This document shows, piece by piece, positions 31,165 to 41,550 of a DNA stretch of 64,000 bases; the first letter of the stretch is position 1; each line of letters opens with the position of its first letter. Below the pieces are notes generated by a model. It made no database searches. It saw only the letters and a list, made by a program, of their open reading frames with translations, and had not been told where the DNA came from. The DNA comes from Ovis canadensis (lineage: Eukaryota > Chordata > Mammalia > Artiodactyla > Bovidae). The stretch spans positions 84,544,501 through 84,608,500 of the forward strand of contig NC_091245.1 of the NCBI RefSeq assembly GCF_042477335.2, in the 5' to 3' direction. The position numbers and the translations under genes are program-made.

Positions 31165-31232
31165 TTGTCAAGTCATGTCTGACTCTTTGTGACCCCATGG
31201 ACTGTAGCCTGCCAGGCTTATCTGTCCAGCTC
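31165..31232 (-). mobile_element. Bov-A SINE short fragment
   Basis: TTTGTCAAGTCATGTCTGACTCTTTGTGACCCCATGG then TAGCCTGCCAGGCTTATCTGTCC; cut off after about 68 bases. Confidence 0.85.
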
Positions 31233-31550
31233 TGCTTTGGGGGCAATGTCACCAACACCACCCTTTCAAGGGAAACATGAAACGTATTTTCTGATAAAAA
31301 GAGTGATTTTGGACACAATGACTAAGAGCAGCAAATTCCTTCTAGTCTTCAATAAAGGTGGAGAAGTAGTCACCACTGCTCCCACTACGAGACATTTGGT
31401 GAGCCAGCTATTGTACTGGGGCACATGCAGTGACCTAAGAGATAAGGTGAAACTGCAGATTATCAGTTGGCCTGTAATATGCTGGACAGGCAAGAAAATA
31501 ATAATCATTAAAGTATACATCATAGAACAATGGTCCCCATAGGTCCCTGT
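31233..31550. other. No recognisable feature
   Basis: A 117-codon plus-strand frame (31189-31542) crosses this region, but its start lies in the SINE fragment and no domain is recognisable. Confidence 0.4.
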
Positions 31551-31676
31551 GTGTGCATGCTAAGTCACTTCAGTGGTGTCTGACTCTTTGAGACACCATG
31601 GAAGTGTAGCCGGCCAGCCTCCTCTGTCCATGGAGTCCTCCAGACAAGAATACTGGAGTGGGTAGACATGCTCTCT
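31551..31676 (-). mobile_element. Bov-A SINE fragment
   Basis: GCATGCTAAGTCACTTCAGTGGTGTCTGAC to AGAATACTGGAGTGGGTAGACATGCTC; one monomer, diverged. Confidence 0.87.
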
Positions 31677-32090
31677 TCCTTACGTCTCTTAGTAATCATC
31701 ATACTGGTGTTGAGAGGTCAAGATCACTGAGCAGAAATCTCTAGTATTGTTAACATTCTAAATCAACCCATTCTGTCAGATAATGCTTCTCACTCTTGGT
31801 AATCCACTATTCATCATGTCCATTGGTAACAAACCAGGTTGAATTCAATTTCAGTCTCCATTGTAAGTGTCCCTGTTTGATATCTCTTAGATGGTGTAAC
31901 CATGGCATTCCTGCAGTTGTCCTTCTCAGGAGATGAAGTTCTGGGCTTCTCTTATTCATAATCATTCCTCCTCCATATAAAGGCACAGTCATGTTGACTG
32001 CTGAGTATCAGCTCACACCTGCATTTCTACTCAGATGCTCTGAAGTCCTGGAAAGAACTTCTCCTTATTTTAAAGCCCCTGTTATTTGTT
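31677..32090. other. No recognisable feature
   Basis: Nothing recognised. Confidence 0.4.
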
Positions 32091-32100
32091 TATTTGTCTT

Positions 32101-34439
32101 CAGTTCAGTTCAGTTCAGTTCAGTTCATTTCAGTCGCTCAGTCGTGTCCGACCCGTTGCGACCCCATGAATCGCAGCACGCCAGGCCTCCCTGTCCATTA
32201 CCATCTCCCAGAGTTCACTCAGACTCATGTCCATTGAGTCGGTGATACCATCCAAACATCTCATCCTCGGTTGTCCCCTTCTCCTCCTGCCCTCAATCCC
32301 TCCCAGCATCAGAGTCTTTTCCAATGAGTCAACTCTTCGCATGAGGTGGCCAAAGTACTGGAGGTTCAGCTTTAGCATCATTCCTTCCAAAGAAATCCCA
32401 GGGCTGATCTCCTTAAGAATGGACTGGTTGGATCTCCTTGCAGTCCAAGGGACTCTCAAGAGTCTTCTCCAACACCACAGTTCAAAAGCATCAATTCTTT
32501 GGCTCTCAGCCTTCTTCACAGTCCAACTCTCACATCCATACATGACCACAGGAAAAACCATAGCCTTGACTAGGTGGACCTTAGTCGGCAAAGTAATGTC
32601 TCTGCTTTTGAATATGCTATCTAGGTTGGTCATAACTTTTCTTCCAAGGAGTAAGCGTCTTTTAATTTCATGGCTGCAGTCACCATCTGCAGTGATTTTG
32701 GAGCCCAAAAAATTAAAGTCTGACACAGTTTCCACTGTTTCCCCATCTATTTCCCATGAAGTGATGGGACTGGATGCCATGATCTTCGTTTTCTGAATGT
32801 TGAGCTTTAGGCCAACTTTTTCACACTCCTCTTTAATTTCATCAAGAGGCTTTTTAGCTCTTCTTCACTTTCTGCCATAAGGGTGGTGTCATCTGCATAT
32901 CTGAGGTTATTGATATTTCTCCCAGCAATCTTGATTCCAGCTTGTGCTTCTTCCAGTCCAGTATTTCTCATGATGTACTCTGCATACAAGTTAAATAAGG
33001 AGGGTGACAATATACAGCCTTGACGGACTCCTTTTCCTATTTGGGACCAGTCTGTTGTTCCATGTCCAGTTCTAACTATTGCTTCCTGACCTGCATACAG
33101 ATTTCTCAAGAGGCAGGTCAGGAGGCCTGGTACTCCCATCTCTTTCAGAATTTTCCACAGTTTATTGTGATCCACACAGTCAAAGGCTTTGGCATAGTCA
33201 ATCAAGCAGAAATGGATGTTTTTCTGGAACTCTCTTGCTTTTTCCATGATCCAGCGGATGTTGGCAATTTGATATCTGGTTCCTCTGCCTTTTCTAAAAC
33301 CAGCCAGAACATCAGGGAGTTCATGGTTCACGTATTGCTGAAGCCTGGCTTGGAGAATTTTGAGCATTATTTTACTAGCATGTGAGATGAGTGCAACTGT
33401 GCAGTAGTTTGAGTATTCTTTGGCATTGCCTTTCTTTGGGATTGGAATGACAACTGACCTTTTCCAGTCCTGTGGCCACTGCTGAGTTTTCCAAATTTGC
33501 TGGCATATTGAGGGCAGCACTTTCACAGCATCATCTTTCAGGATTTGAAACAGCTCAACTGGAATTCCATCACTTCCACTAGCTTTGTTCGTAGTGATGC
33601 TTTCTAAGGCTCACTTAACTTCACATTCCAAGATGTCTGGCTCTAGGTTAGTGATCACATCATCATGACTATCTGGGTCGTGAAGATCTTTTTTCTACAG
33701 TTCTTCCATGTATTCTTGCCACCTCTTCTTAATATCTTCTGCTTCTGTTAGGTCCAGACCATTTCTGTCCTTTATCGAGCCCATCTTTGCATGAAATGTT
33801 CCCTTGGTATCTCTAATTTTCTTAAAGAGATCTCTAGTCTTTCCCATTCTGTTGTTTTCCTCTATTTCTTTGCATTGATCGCTGAAGAAGGCTTTCTTAT
33901 CTCTTCTTGCTATTCTTTGGAACTCTGCATTCAGATGCTTATATCTTTCATTTTCTCCTTTGCTTTTCGCCTCTCTTCTTTTCACAGCTATTTGTAAGGC
34001 CTTCCCAGACAGCCATTTTGCTTTTTTGCATTTCTTTTCCATGGGGATGGTCTTGATCCCTGTCTCCTGTACAATGTCACGAACTTCATTCCATAGTTCA
34101 TCAGGTGCTCTATCTATCAGATCTATGCCCTTAAATCTATTTCTCACTTACACTATATAATCATAAGGGATTTGATTTAGGTCATACCTGAATGGTCTAG
34201 TGGTTTTCCCTATTTTCTTCAATTTGAGTCTGAATCTGGTAATAAGGAGTTCATGATCTGAGCCACAGTCAGCTCCTGGTCTCGTTTTTGTTGACTGTAT
34301 AGAGCTTCTCCATCTTTGGCTGTAAAGAATATAATCAGTCTGATTTTGGTGTTGACCATCTGGTGATGTCCATGTGTAGTCTCTTGTGTTGTTGGAAGAG
34401 GGTGTTTGCTATGACCAGTGCATTTTCTTGGCAAAACTC
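32101..34439 (-). mobile_element. BovB LINE, longest copy in the window
   Basis: Starts with the TTCAG tandem tail at 32101 and extends about 2.34 kb into the endonuclease coding region. TATTTGTCTT at 32091-32100 recurs at 34440-34449, a likely 10-bp TSD, although BovB itself has a similar string there, so the 5' edge is uncertain by a few bases. Many CpGs survive, so it is young compared with most BovB copies here. A complete BovB is about 3.2 kb, so roughly the first quarter is missing. Confidence 0.95.
32130..34439 (-). pseudogene. BovB endonuclease C-terminus plus reverse transcriptase, broken
   Basis: In the element this ORF encodes an APE-type endonuclease and reverse transcriptase that carry out target-primed reverse transcription. 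Frame 34219-34620 holds the last part of the endonuclease domain. Frame 33695-34147 is the linker between endonuclease and RT. It ends at an in-frame TAG (33695-33697), and a second in-frame stop TGA lies at 33611-33613 where other copies have a tryptophan. Frame 32807-33526 has RT motif A ([17 protein letters not shown]), motif B (RQGCILSP) and an intact YADD motif C. A frameshift near 32800-32840 then separates the C-terminal frame 32130-32780 (216 codons, [12 protein letters not shown], ends TRLSD). So two nonsense codons and at least one or two frameshifts disable it. Confidence 0.9.
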
Positions 34440-34449
34440 TATTTGTCTT

Positions 34450-34784
34450 AACTTTGAGTAAAGTTTGCTGCAAACTTTGGTTTGTGTGCTTTGGCCTACA
34501 GAAACTAAATTTTGCTAGAGTTAAAAGATTCTCAAATACTTGGTTTGCTCTATCAGACAAATCTGTGTTCGTTAAAGACAAAATCTGTTGGGGGGAAAGT
34601 AAGGCAGAGAAGAGAAACACAAAGTTCCTCGGACTTCAGTTTTAAATCAAGTAGTTACAGAAGTTTTCACTGAAAAGATAGTAATAAAGAAAAGACATAG
34701 AGGAAACGAAGAAGATATCATGAAATGTTAGTAAAAGAACCTTTTAGACTGAAGGAAAACTAAAGCACAAAGGCCTTCTATCAA
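34450..34784. other. No recognisable feature
   Basis: Nothing recognised between the BovB 5' end and the next nest. Confidence 0.4.
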
Positions 34785-34885
34785 GAGCTTGTGAGATGAG
34801 TTTGGAGACAAGCAAGGAAGACAGTTTGGTAAGAAAGGTAAAGAAGTAGCAAGTCAGAAAGATAATGAAGCATAGATTGTTTTGA

Positions 34886-35815
34886 GCAGCACTGTCTAAT
34901 GGATATCATAAGTCACAGCAATCCCACTTCTGGGCATACACACCGAGGAAACCAGAATTGAAAGAGACACATGTACCCCAATGTTCATCGCAGCACTGTT
35001 TACAATAGCCAGGACATGGAAACAACCTAGATGTCCATCAGCAGATGAATGGATAAGAAAGCTGTGGTACATATACACAATGGAGTATTACTCAGCCGTT
35101 AAAAAGAATTCATTTGAATCAGTTCTGTTGAGATGGATGAAACTGGAGCCGATTATACAGAGTGAAGTAAGCCAGAAAGAAAAATACCAATACAGTATAC
35201 TAACACATATATATGGAATTTAGGAAGATGGCAATGACGACCCTGTATGCAAGACAGGGAAAGAGACACAGATGTGTATAACGGACTTTTGGACTCAGAG
35301 GGAGAGGGAGAGGGTGGGATGATTTGGGAGAATGCCATTCTAACATGTATACTATCATGTGAATTGAATCGCCAGTCTATGTCTGACGCAGGATGCAGCA
35401 TGCTTGGGGCTGGTGCATGGGGATGACCCAGAAGGATGTTATGGGGAGGGAGGTGGGAGGGGGGTTCATGTTTGGGAATGCATGTAAGAATTAAAGATTT
35501 TAAAATTTAAAAAAATAAATAAATAAAATAAAATGTTAAAAAAAAAAGTAATTAAAAATTTTTCAGTAGCTACTTAGTACAGTGAAAAATGGAATATGTG
35601 AAATTAATATTTTAATAAAATGTTACTTAATCCAATATATGAAAACTGTTGTCATTTTAACTTCAATCAATTACAAATATTGACATATTTTATATTTTTT
35701 TGTAGCAGGTAGGTCTTTGGAATCTGGCATATATTTTTTACTTATAGCACATCTCAGTTTAGACTCCACATCTGGAGTGTTCAGTAGCCACATGTGGAGG
35801 TGACTGTGCTGGACA
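34886..35815. mobile_element. hAT-type DNA transposon split by L1
   Basis: Left end GCAGCACTGTCTAATGGATATC (34886) and right end GTAGCCACATGTGGAGG ... GTGCTGGACATTGCTG (to about 35815). Internally AATTAATATTTTAATAAAATGTTACTTAATCC and CTTATAGCACATCTCAGTTTAGACT match the same mammalian MER-type family as 20304-20507. The L1 lies between the arms. Confidence 0.7.
34917..35549 (+). mobile_element. Ruminant L1, 5'-truncated 3' end
   Basis: CAGCAATCCCACTTCTGGGCATACACACC, the end of ORF2 (frame 34981-35223, same conserved block as at 13325), 3' UTR and an AAATAAATAAATAAAATAAAATG poly(A) tail. Its 3' UTR ends ATGTAAGAATTAAAGATTTTAAAATTT, unlike the CAATATTGTAAAGTAA end of the L1s at 13325 and 41551, so a different subfamily. 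Confidence 0.93.
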
Positions 35816-36142
35816 TTGCTGATTAGCAACTTGAGAGCTATTTTAAGGGCCTTGGATTTTACTATGAGATGGAAAGCTACTGGAAGATTTTTAGAACAGA
35901 AATGAGGTGAAATTTGACTCACACAATTTTAAGGATCACTCTGACTATGGTGTTAAAAGACAGAAGAGTGGAGACTACTGCAATATCCATGTGAGATATG
36001 ATAGTAGCTGAGGTGATAACTGTGGAGACTTTGGGGGGTGTTTGTATTCTGGATCTATTTTGAAAGTAGAGCTCGACATAATTTTCTGGCATATGGGCTG
36101 TCAGATGTGGAAGAAAGCACTCAAAAATATAAATTGGGCCAG

Positions 36143-36145
<3 letters not shown>

Positions 36146-36187
<42 letters not shown>

Positions 36188-36219
36188 CATACATACATAT
36201 TCACACACACACACACACA
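36146..36219 (+). repeat. Compound (TG)n-(TA)n-(CATA)n-(CA)n microsatellite
   Basis: TG run at 36146-36178, TATATATA and CATACATACAT in the middle, and CA run at 36202-36219. The TG and CA arms are self-complementary and could fold into a hairpin with a loop of about 23 bases. Confidence 0.95.
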
Positions 36220-36972
36220 TAAGCATCTCTGATTATTCCAAAGTGCATTACTGGTCTTGTGGCAGTTCCTGTTTGTCTATCCTGATCCAATCCCCATTGC
36301 TTTGCTTTTCTGATGAACTTCTAGGCCTAGACAATTTCTATTTTGGACAGAGATGTAGTGGGATTTGGAACTGGATAAGTATTTACTTTTATTACTCTAA
36401 GGGCTTCCTAGAGCCTTAGAAATTGGGCAATTGGGAAGCACAGTTTCTTTAAGCAGAGAAATTCCTTGATTATAGTTTAGAAAGCAGCAATGAAGAGAAA
36501 TGAAAATTACTTGAGGTCTATTTCAATGACCCAGGTAAGCAGTTCATAGCCTTACTTGGGCTAGGTGGGGTTTAGGGTGCTAACCACTTCTTTTTCTTCA
36601 TCAGAATTCTGGTTACTGGTTATTGTCAGTGTCTAAACTCATGGAGCCATACAATAATTTTATGTAGATATATTATTCCAATAAAAACAAAATGACCAAT
36701 TTTGCTGAAAAGTATCAACATTCACCAAGCTTATAATATAAAGCCAGAAGGCCAATGTTTTAGTTTATAGTGAAAAATGCAAGTATTATTTTAGACTGAA
36801 AAATTGTCTTAACTGAATCCGCAGGTGAAACCACATAAGAACCCAAAATACAATCAGAAGTTGGCTGGCTGAAAATGGCATCAGAACAAATAACGTTATT
36901 AAAATGAAATTGATTACTGGTGTAATTGAGCCCTGAGAGCATAATTCACTCGTTCTCACTAGAGACGTAAGT
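36220..36972. other. No recognisable feature
   Basis: Nothing recognised. Confidence 0.4.
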
Positions 36973-37147
36973 CTTTTTTTTTTTTTTTTAGTTTTTTATT
37001 TTTTTAATTTTAAAATCTTTAATTCTTACATGCGTTCCCAAACATGAACCCCCCTCCCACCTCCCTCCCCATAACATCTCTCTGGGTCATCCCCATGCAC
37101 TAGCCCCAAGCATGCTGTATCCTGCGTCAGACATAGACTGGCGATTA
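36973..37147 (-). mobile_element. L1 3' end, antisense
   Basis: Poly(T) from 36974, AATTTTAAAATCTTTAATTCTTACATGCG, CCAAACATGAACCCCCCTCCCACC, and CCCCAAGCATGCTGTATCCTGCGTCAGACATAGACTGGCGATT. This is the reverse complement of the 3' UTR of the L1 ending at 35549, i.e. the same subfamily in opposite orientation. Confidence 0.93.
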
Positions 37148-37608
37148 TCCAGGTTCAGAGTTGGGTGCTATTTTCAATGGAGGGCACTGAAAACTGTTAT
37201 GTCTCATTCTTCTGCCTTTCATTGCTGAGCCATCACCAAGATTGACATAATGTTTTGCTGTTGTTTCCTTGAAATATTTTAGCACCTTAATAAAACCTGG
37301 AAATAAAGGTTATTTTAAGATTACTTTCTAGATCCTATTCTAGAATATCTATATTATGACTCGACTGAGGAAAAAAAAATTTTCAAAGCTTTTTAAAGAA
37401 AGCCACATTGTTTTCCTCACATAAAACTCACAGCATCTTGGTGAGATGCTATACATAGCACTTAGGACACACTGAAAAGGCAAAAATGACCTGGAAGATC
37501 CTTGCCTTGGAGCATATTGTGTCCTTTCATTAGGTGAGGTAAACAAGGCAGGAGGAGGAGCAGGGTTGGGGAGGATGGTGATAGAGGCACTTAAAAACTG
37601 AAAAGTTT
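37148..37608. other. No recognisable feature
   Basis: Nothing recognised. Confidence 0.4.
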
Positions 37609-37728
37609 GGGACTTTCCTGGCAGTCTAGTGGGTAACTCTTCACCTTCCTATGCAGGGGTGCAGGTTTGATCCCTGGTTGGGGAACTTTAAGATTCCACA
37701 TGCCTTGCAATAAAAAAATAAAACAAAC
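37609..37728 (+). mobile_element. CHR-type tRNA SINE, short form
   Basis: TTGGGACTTTCCTGGCAGTCTAGTGGG head, box B as GGTTTGATCCC (37665-37675), TTGGGGAACTTTAAGATTCCACATGCC, and an A-rich tail AATAAAAAAATAAAACAAAC. Distinct from Bov SINEs, which lack the TAAGATTCCACATGCC part. Confidence 0.88.
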
Positions 37729-37782
37729 AGAGGCAATATTGCTTACAAATTTGATAAAGACTTTAGAAGTGGCCCATATCAA

Positions 37783-37808
<26 letters not shown>
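37783..37808 (+). repeat. (AT)13 microsatellite
   Basis: Perfect AT dinucleotide run. Confidence 0.97.
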
Positions 37809-37815
<7 letters not shown>

Positions 37816-37962
37816 AAAGTTTGAGTTGATCTATCCAACTGAGTTTACTTTAGATCTCAGACGTCCTAGAGGACAAGACAGTTTGAGATATAAACATGTT
37901 GATCATTTTGTTATGAGGGAGACTAAAACTGCACGAATTACTGAGATCACTAAGGAAAAGAA

Positions 37963-38170
37963 TGGACTTTCCTAGTGGCTCAGCGATAAAGAATCCATCT
38001 GCTAATGCAGGAGATGCAGGTTTGATCCCTGGGTCACGAAGATTCCCTGAAGGAGGAAATGGCAACTCACTCCAATATTCTTGCCAGGGAAATCCCATGG
38101 ACATAGGAACCTGGTAGGCTACAGTCCTTGGGGTTTCAAAGAATCAAACACAACTTAGCAACTAAAGAAT
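37963..38170 (+). mobile_element. Bov-tA SINE
   Basis: Head TGGACTTTCCTAGTGGCTCAGCG, box B GGTTTGATCCC, body GGAAATGGCAACTCACTCC, tail CAAAGAATCAAACACAACTTAGCAACTAAAG. The CpGs have decayed to TG/CA, so it is old. Confidence 0.9.
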
Positions 38171-39734
38171 AACAAGAAGGGAAAGAGGAGGAAGAAAGAA
38201 GCATAGAAAGATGGAGAAAAGTGAGGTTTGAAGAAACATTGCCAGCTGGTCTTAAAACTTTCAGTGACACAATACACAATGTTTTCTATGAATTAATGAA
38301 ATAGCTTAGGGTCTTGAGATAATTTGAAAAAAAAAAAAAACTGTAACAGACTGTTAAGAGGCTATAGGTGTGTGTACACAGGGATTGCTGAGCCATTTTT
38401 AAAGAGCTTGTATAACATTAGACCATATAAAGTGATCCTTGTTTTTTTAGGGAAGTTTTCATAGGGTTCATAGCAAAGTTGAGTGGATGATACAGAGATT
38501 TCCATTATTCCCTTTTCCCATAGTGAAGTCTTTTAACATATTTAAATCAGTTTTTTATAGCATCACTCAACACCTATGACTGTACAATATTTTAAAAATA
38601 AAGGGAAATAAGGAATATAAAGGCAAGTATTAATATAATCACCATGTTGAATTCCTTAGAAAGAAAACTCAGGGTTCAAATCTTGAAAGTGGTAGGTCTG
38701 GGTTTGGGTTTTCTTTGTTTTGATTTGTCGTTTGACAACGAGCTGAAAGATAGTGGGTTGCAGATATGAAACGCTTAAAAATTTCATTAGAGTTTAGGAG
38801 ATAAGTAAATGAGTGGAAAAATTTTTGAATAGTCAGCAATGTGGATTTTTGAATTCATCAAAAATAACCACGTAGAAGATGAATATATGGGCATGCTATG
38901 TGCTTCAAGAGTTTTGGGGATGAGTGTTAAAAATAGAAGAAAAGATTGGGGAAGGTTATACAACAAAGAATTAAAAGAGTGAGAGATAACAAAACAAAAC
39001 ACCTCACTAGGAAACAAGAATTCCACATACTTCTTGTGATCAGGATTTTGCAGGTGTAGTATACCTATCTTTACTTGAATAGTTTCAAAGAAAAATGTGT
39101 CAGTTGGCTTGTTTATTTTAACAAAGACTGTAGTGGTTAAAGTTGTATTTAGAGAATTCTGCTGCTGTCTCATTAGACATTTTTTCTGAACTGTTTATTT
39201 GTAGGTTTCAAAGGTGAGTTTTAATGATTTTTTACATTCCACATTCAATTTAGACAGGAAAGTTGTATGTTGATAAACTTACTGACATTCAATCTGCTTA
39301 TCATTGCTTCCCTTCAAACCCCAAATTGCATATAAACAGAAAAACTAATCAACTGAAGCAGAAACACAGTATCAATTATGTTGATGCCTGAGAACTGAAA
39401 AAAGAGCAAACAAAATTAATTCCAATCAGTTTGGTAATAAAAAAATAAAAAATGTGTAGTAACTCAAGATGACTATGCCAGAAAGTAGTTGTATTTTGGC
39501 AATGAATTTTTATGTAAATGCTTAGAATCCTTCAAAACTGTATTCATATATGTATCTTACTGTTTCTTGTTATTGTTTTTAAATTATTTTCAGAATCACT
39601 GTTAAGATGGTTAGGCTGTATGAAACAGAAAACTGAGCGTTTCAAACATCTATTTGTTTTTTGGTGGCTACAACCACATGTTACTTCAAAGTGAAAATAA
39701 TAACTAAACATTAATTGAGCATTTAATATGTACA
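38171..39734. other. No recognisable feature, about 1.6 kb
   Basis: No gene or repeat I can name, apart from a (A)14 run near 38327 and a possible MIR start (AACATTAATTGAGCATTTAATATGT) just before 39735. The 128-codon minus frame at 38787-39173 has no recognisable domain. Confidence 0.45.
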
Positions 39735-39933
39735 AGACTCTGATGCTGGGAGGCATTGGGGGCAGGGGGAGAAGGGGACAAGAGAGGATGAGAGGGCTGG
39801 ATGGCATCACTGACTCGATGGGCATGAGTCTGAGTGAACTCTGGGAGTTGGTGATGGACAGGGAGGCCTGGCGTGCCGCGATTCATGGGGTCACAAAGAG
39901 TCGGACACGACTGAGTGACTGAACTGAACTGAA
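39735..39933 (+). mobile_element. BovB LINE 3' end
   Basis: ACTCTGATGCTGGGAGGCATTGGGGGCAGG through the C-terminal codons (frame 39728-39922 ends SRTRLSD) to the GAACTGAACTGAAC tail. CpG-rich and little diverged, hence young. Confidence 0.93.
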
Positions 39934-40295
39934 CTTATGAACTTCACACATTTTTAAAAATCATAGTGGTACTCATTGAAAGCATGATGGACATTACTTT
40001 TTCATGCCTTGGACAATTTTTCTGAAACTATTAAGTTACTGGTAAACACTCATTTGTCAAGACTCATCCCAGTTGCCATCTCCAATATGAAAATGTTTTG
40101 AATGTCTCCATGAAAACTCTCTGAGATCTCTCTTACCTCATCTACATCATACTTTAGATCAAGAGGATAGAAGTTCTATATGTCTTGTCTTTCTCTTCCA
40201 TGACTAATAGTTTTCTCAACATACAGAACCATAGATATCAATATGAACTAAATGTCGCAAAACTAAGTATCACTCAGTGCAACCAAGTTGCACTA
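39934..40295. other. No recognisable feature
   Basis: Nothing recognised. Confidence 0.4.
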
Positions 40296-41550
40296 TAATT
40301 AGAAGGTTTGAAGCCTGGCTCCATCAGTTAGTAGCTATATCAGTTCAGTTCATTTCAGTCCCTCAGTCGAGTCTGACTCTTTGCGACCCCATAAATCGCA
40401 ATATGCCGGGCCTCCCTGTTCATCACCATCTCCCGAAGTTCACTCAGACTCACGTCCATCGAGTCAGTGATGCCAACCAGCCGTCTCATCCTCTGTCGTC
40501 CCCTTCTCCTCCTGCCCCCAATCCCTCCCAGCATCAGAGTCTTTTCCAATGAGTCAACTCTTCGCATGAGGTGGCCAAAGAACCGGAGTTTCAGCTGTAG
40601 CATCATTCCTTCCACAGAACACCCAGGGCTGATCTCCTTCAGAATGGACTGGTTGGATCTCCTTGCAGTCCAAGGGACACTCAAGAGTCTTCTCCAACAC
40701 CACAGTTCAAAAGCATCAATTTTTCAGTGCTCAGCTTTCTTCACAGTCCAACTATCACATCCATACATGACCACTGGAAAAACCATAGCCTTGACTAGAC
40801 AGACCTTTGTTGGCAAAGTAATGTCTCTGCTTTTCAACATGCTATCTAGGTTGGTCATAACTTTCCTCCCAAGGAATAAGCATCTTTTAATTTCATAGCT
40901 GCAGTCACCATCTGCAGTGATTTTGGAGCCCCCCAAAATAAAGTCTGACACTGTTTCCACTGTTTCCCCATCTATTTCCCATGAAGTGATGGGGCCAGAT
41001 GACATGATCTTCTTTTTCTGAATGTTGAGCTTTAAGCTCAACAACTTTAAGCTCATCTTTTTCACTCTCCTCTTTCACTTTCATCAAGAAGCTTTTTAGT
41101 TCCTCTTCACTTTCTGCCATAAGGGTGGTGTCATTTGCATATCTGAGCTTATTGATATTTCCCCTGGCAATCTTGATTCCAGCTTGTGCTTCTTCCAGCC
41201 CAGTGTTTCTCACGATGTACTCTGCACAGAAGTTAAATAAGCAGGGTGACAGTATACAGCCTTGACATACTCCCTTTCCCTATTTGGAACCAGTCTGTTG
41301 TTCCATGTCGAGTTCTAACTGTTGCTTCCTGATCTGCATACAGGTTTCTCGGGAGGCAGGTCAGGTAGTCTGGTATGCCCATCTCTTTCAGAATTTTCCA
41401 CAGTTGATTGTGATCCACACAGTCAAAGGCTTTGGCATAGTCAATAAAGCAGAAATAGATGTTTTTCTGGAACTCTCTTGCTTTTTCCATGATCCAGCAG
41501 ATGTTGGCAATTTGATCTCTGGTTCCTCTGCCTTTTCTAAAACCAGCTTG

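Larger units (their letters stand above)
34785..36110 (-). mobile_element. L2-like remnant enclosing a DNA transposon and an L1
   Basis: Left arm 34785-34885 (GAGCTTGTGAGATGAGTTTGGAGAC) and right arm 35816-36110 (GGGCCTTGGATTTTACTATGAGATGGAAAGC, GGATCACTCTGACTATGG, GGAGACTACTGCAATATCC) fit the antisense L2-like consensus in order. The left arm match is weak. Confidence 0.5.

Noticed and set aside
31189-31542. 117-codon plus-strand frame
   Set aside because: Starts inside a Bov-A fragment, shows no known motif and has no supporting signals.
32227-32796. 189-codon plus-strand frame opposite BovB
   Set aside because: It is the antisense shadow of the BovB RT ORF; equivalent antisense frames occur at every minus-strand BovB copy.
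38787-39173. 128-codon minus-strand frame
   Set aside because: Low-complexity, AT-rich composition and no domain or neighbouring exon signals.
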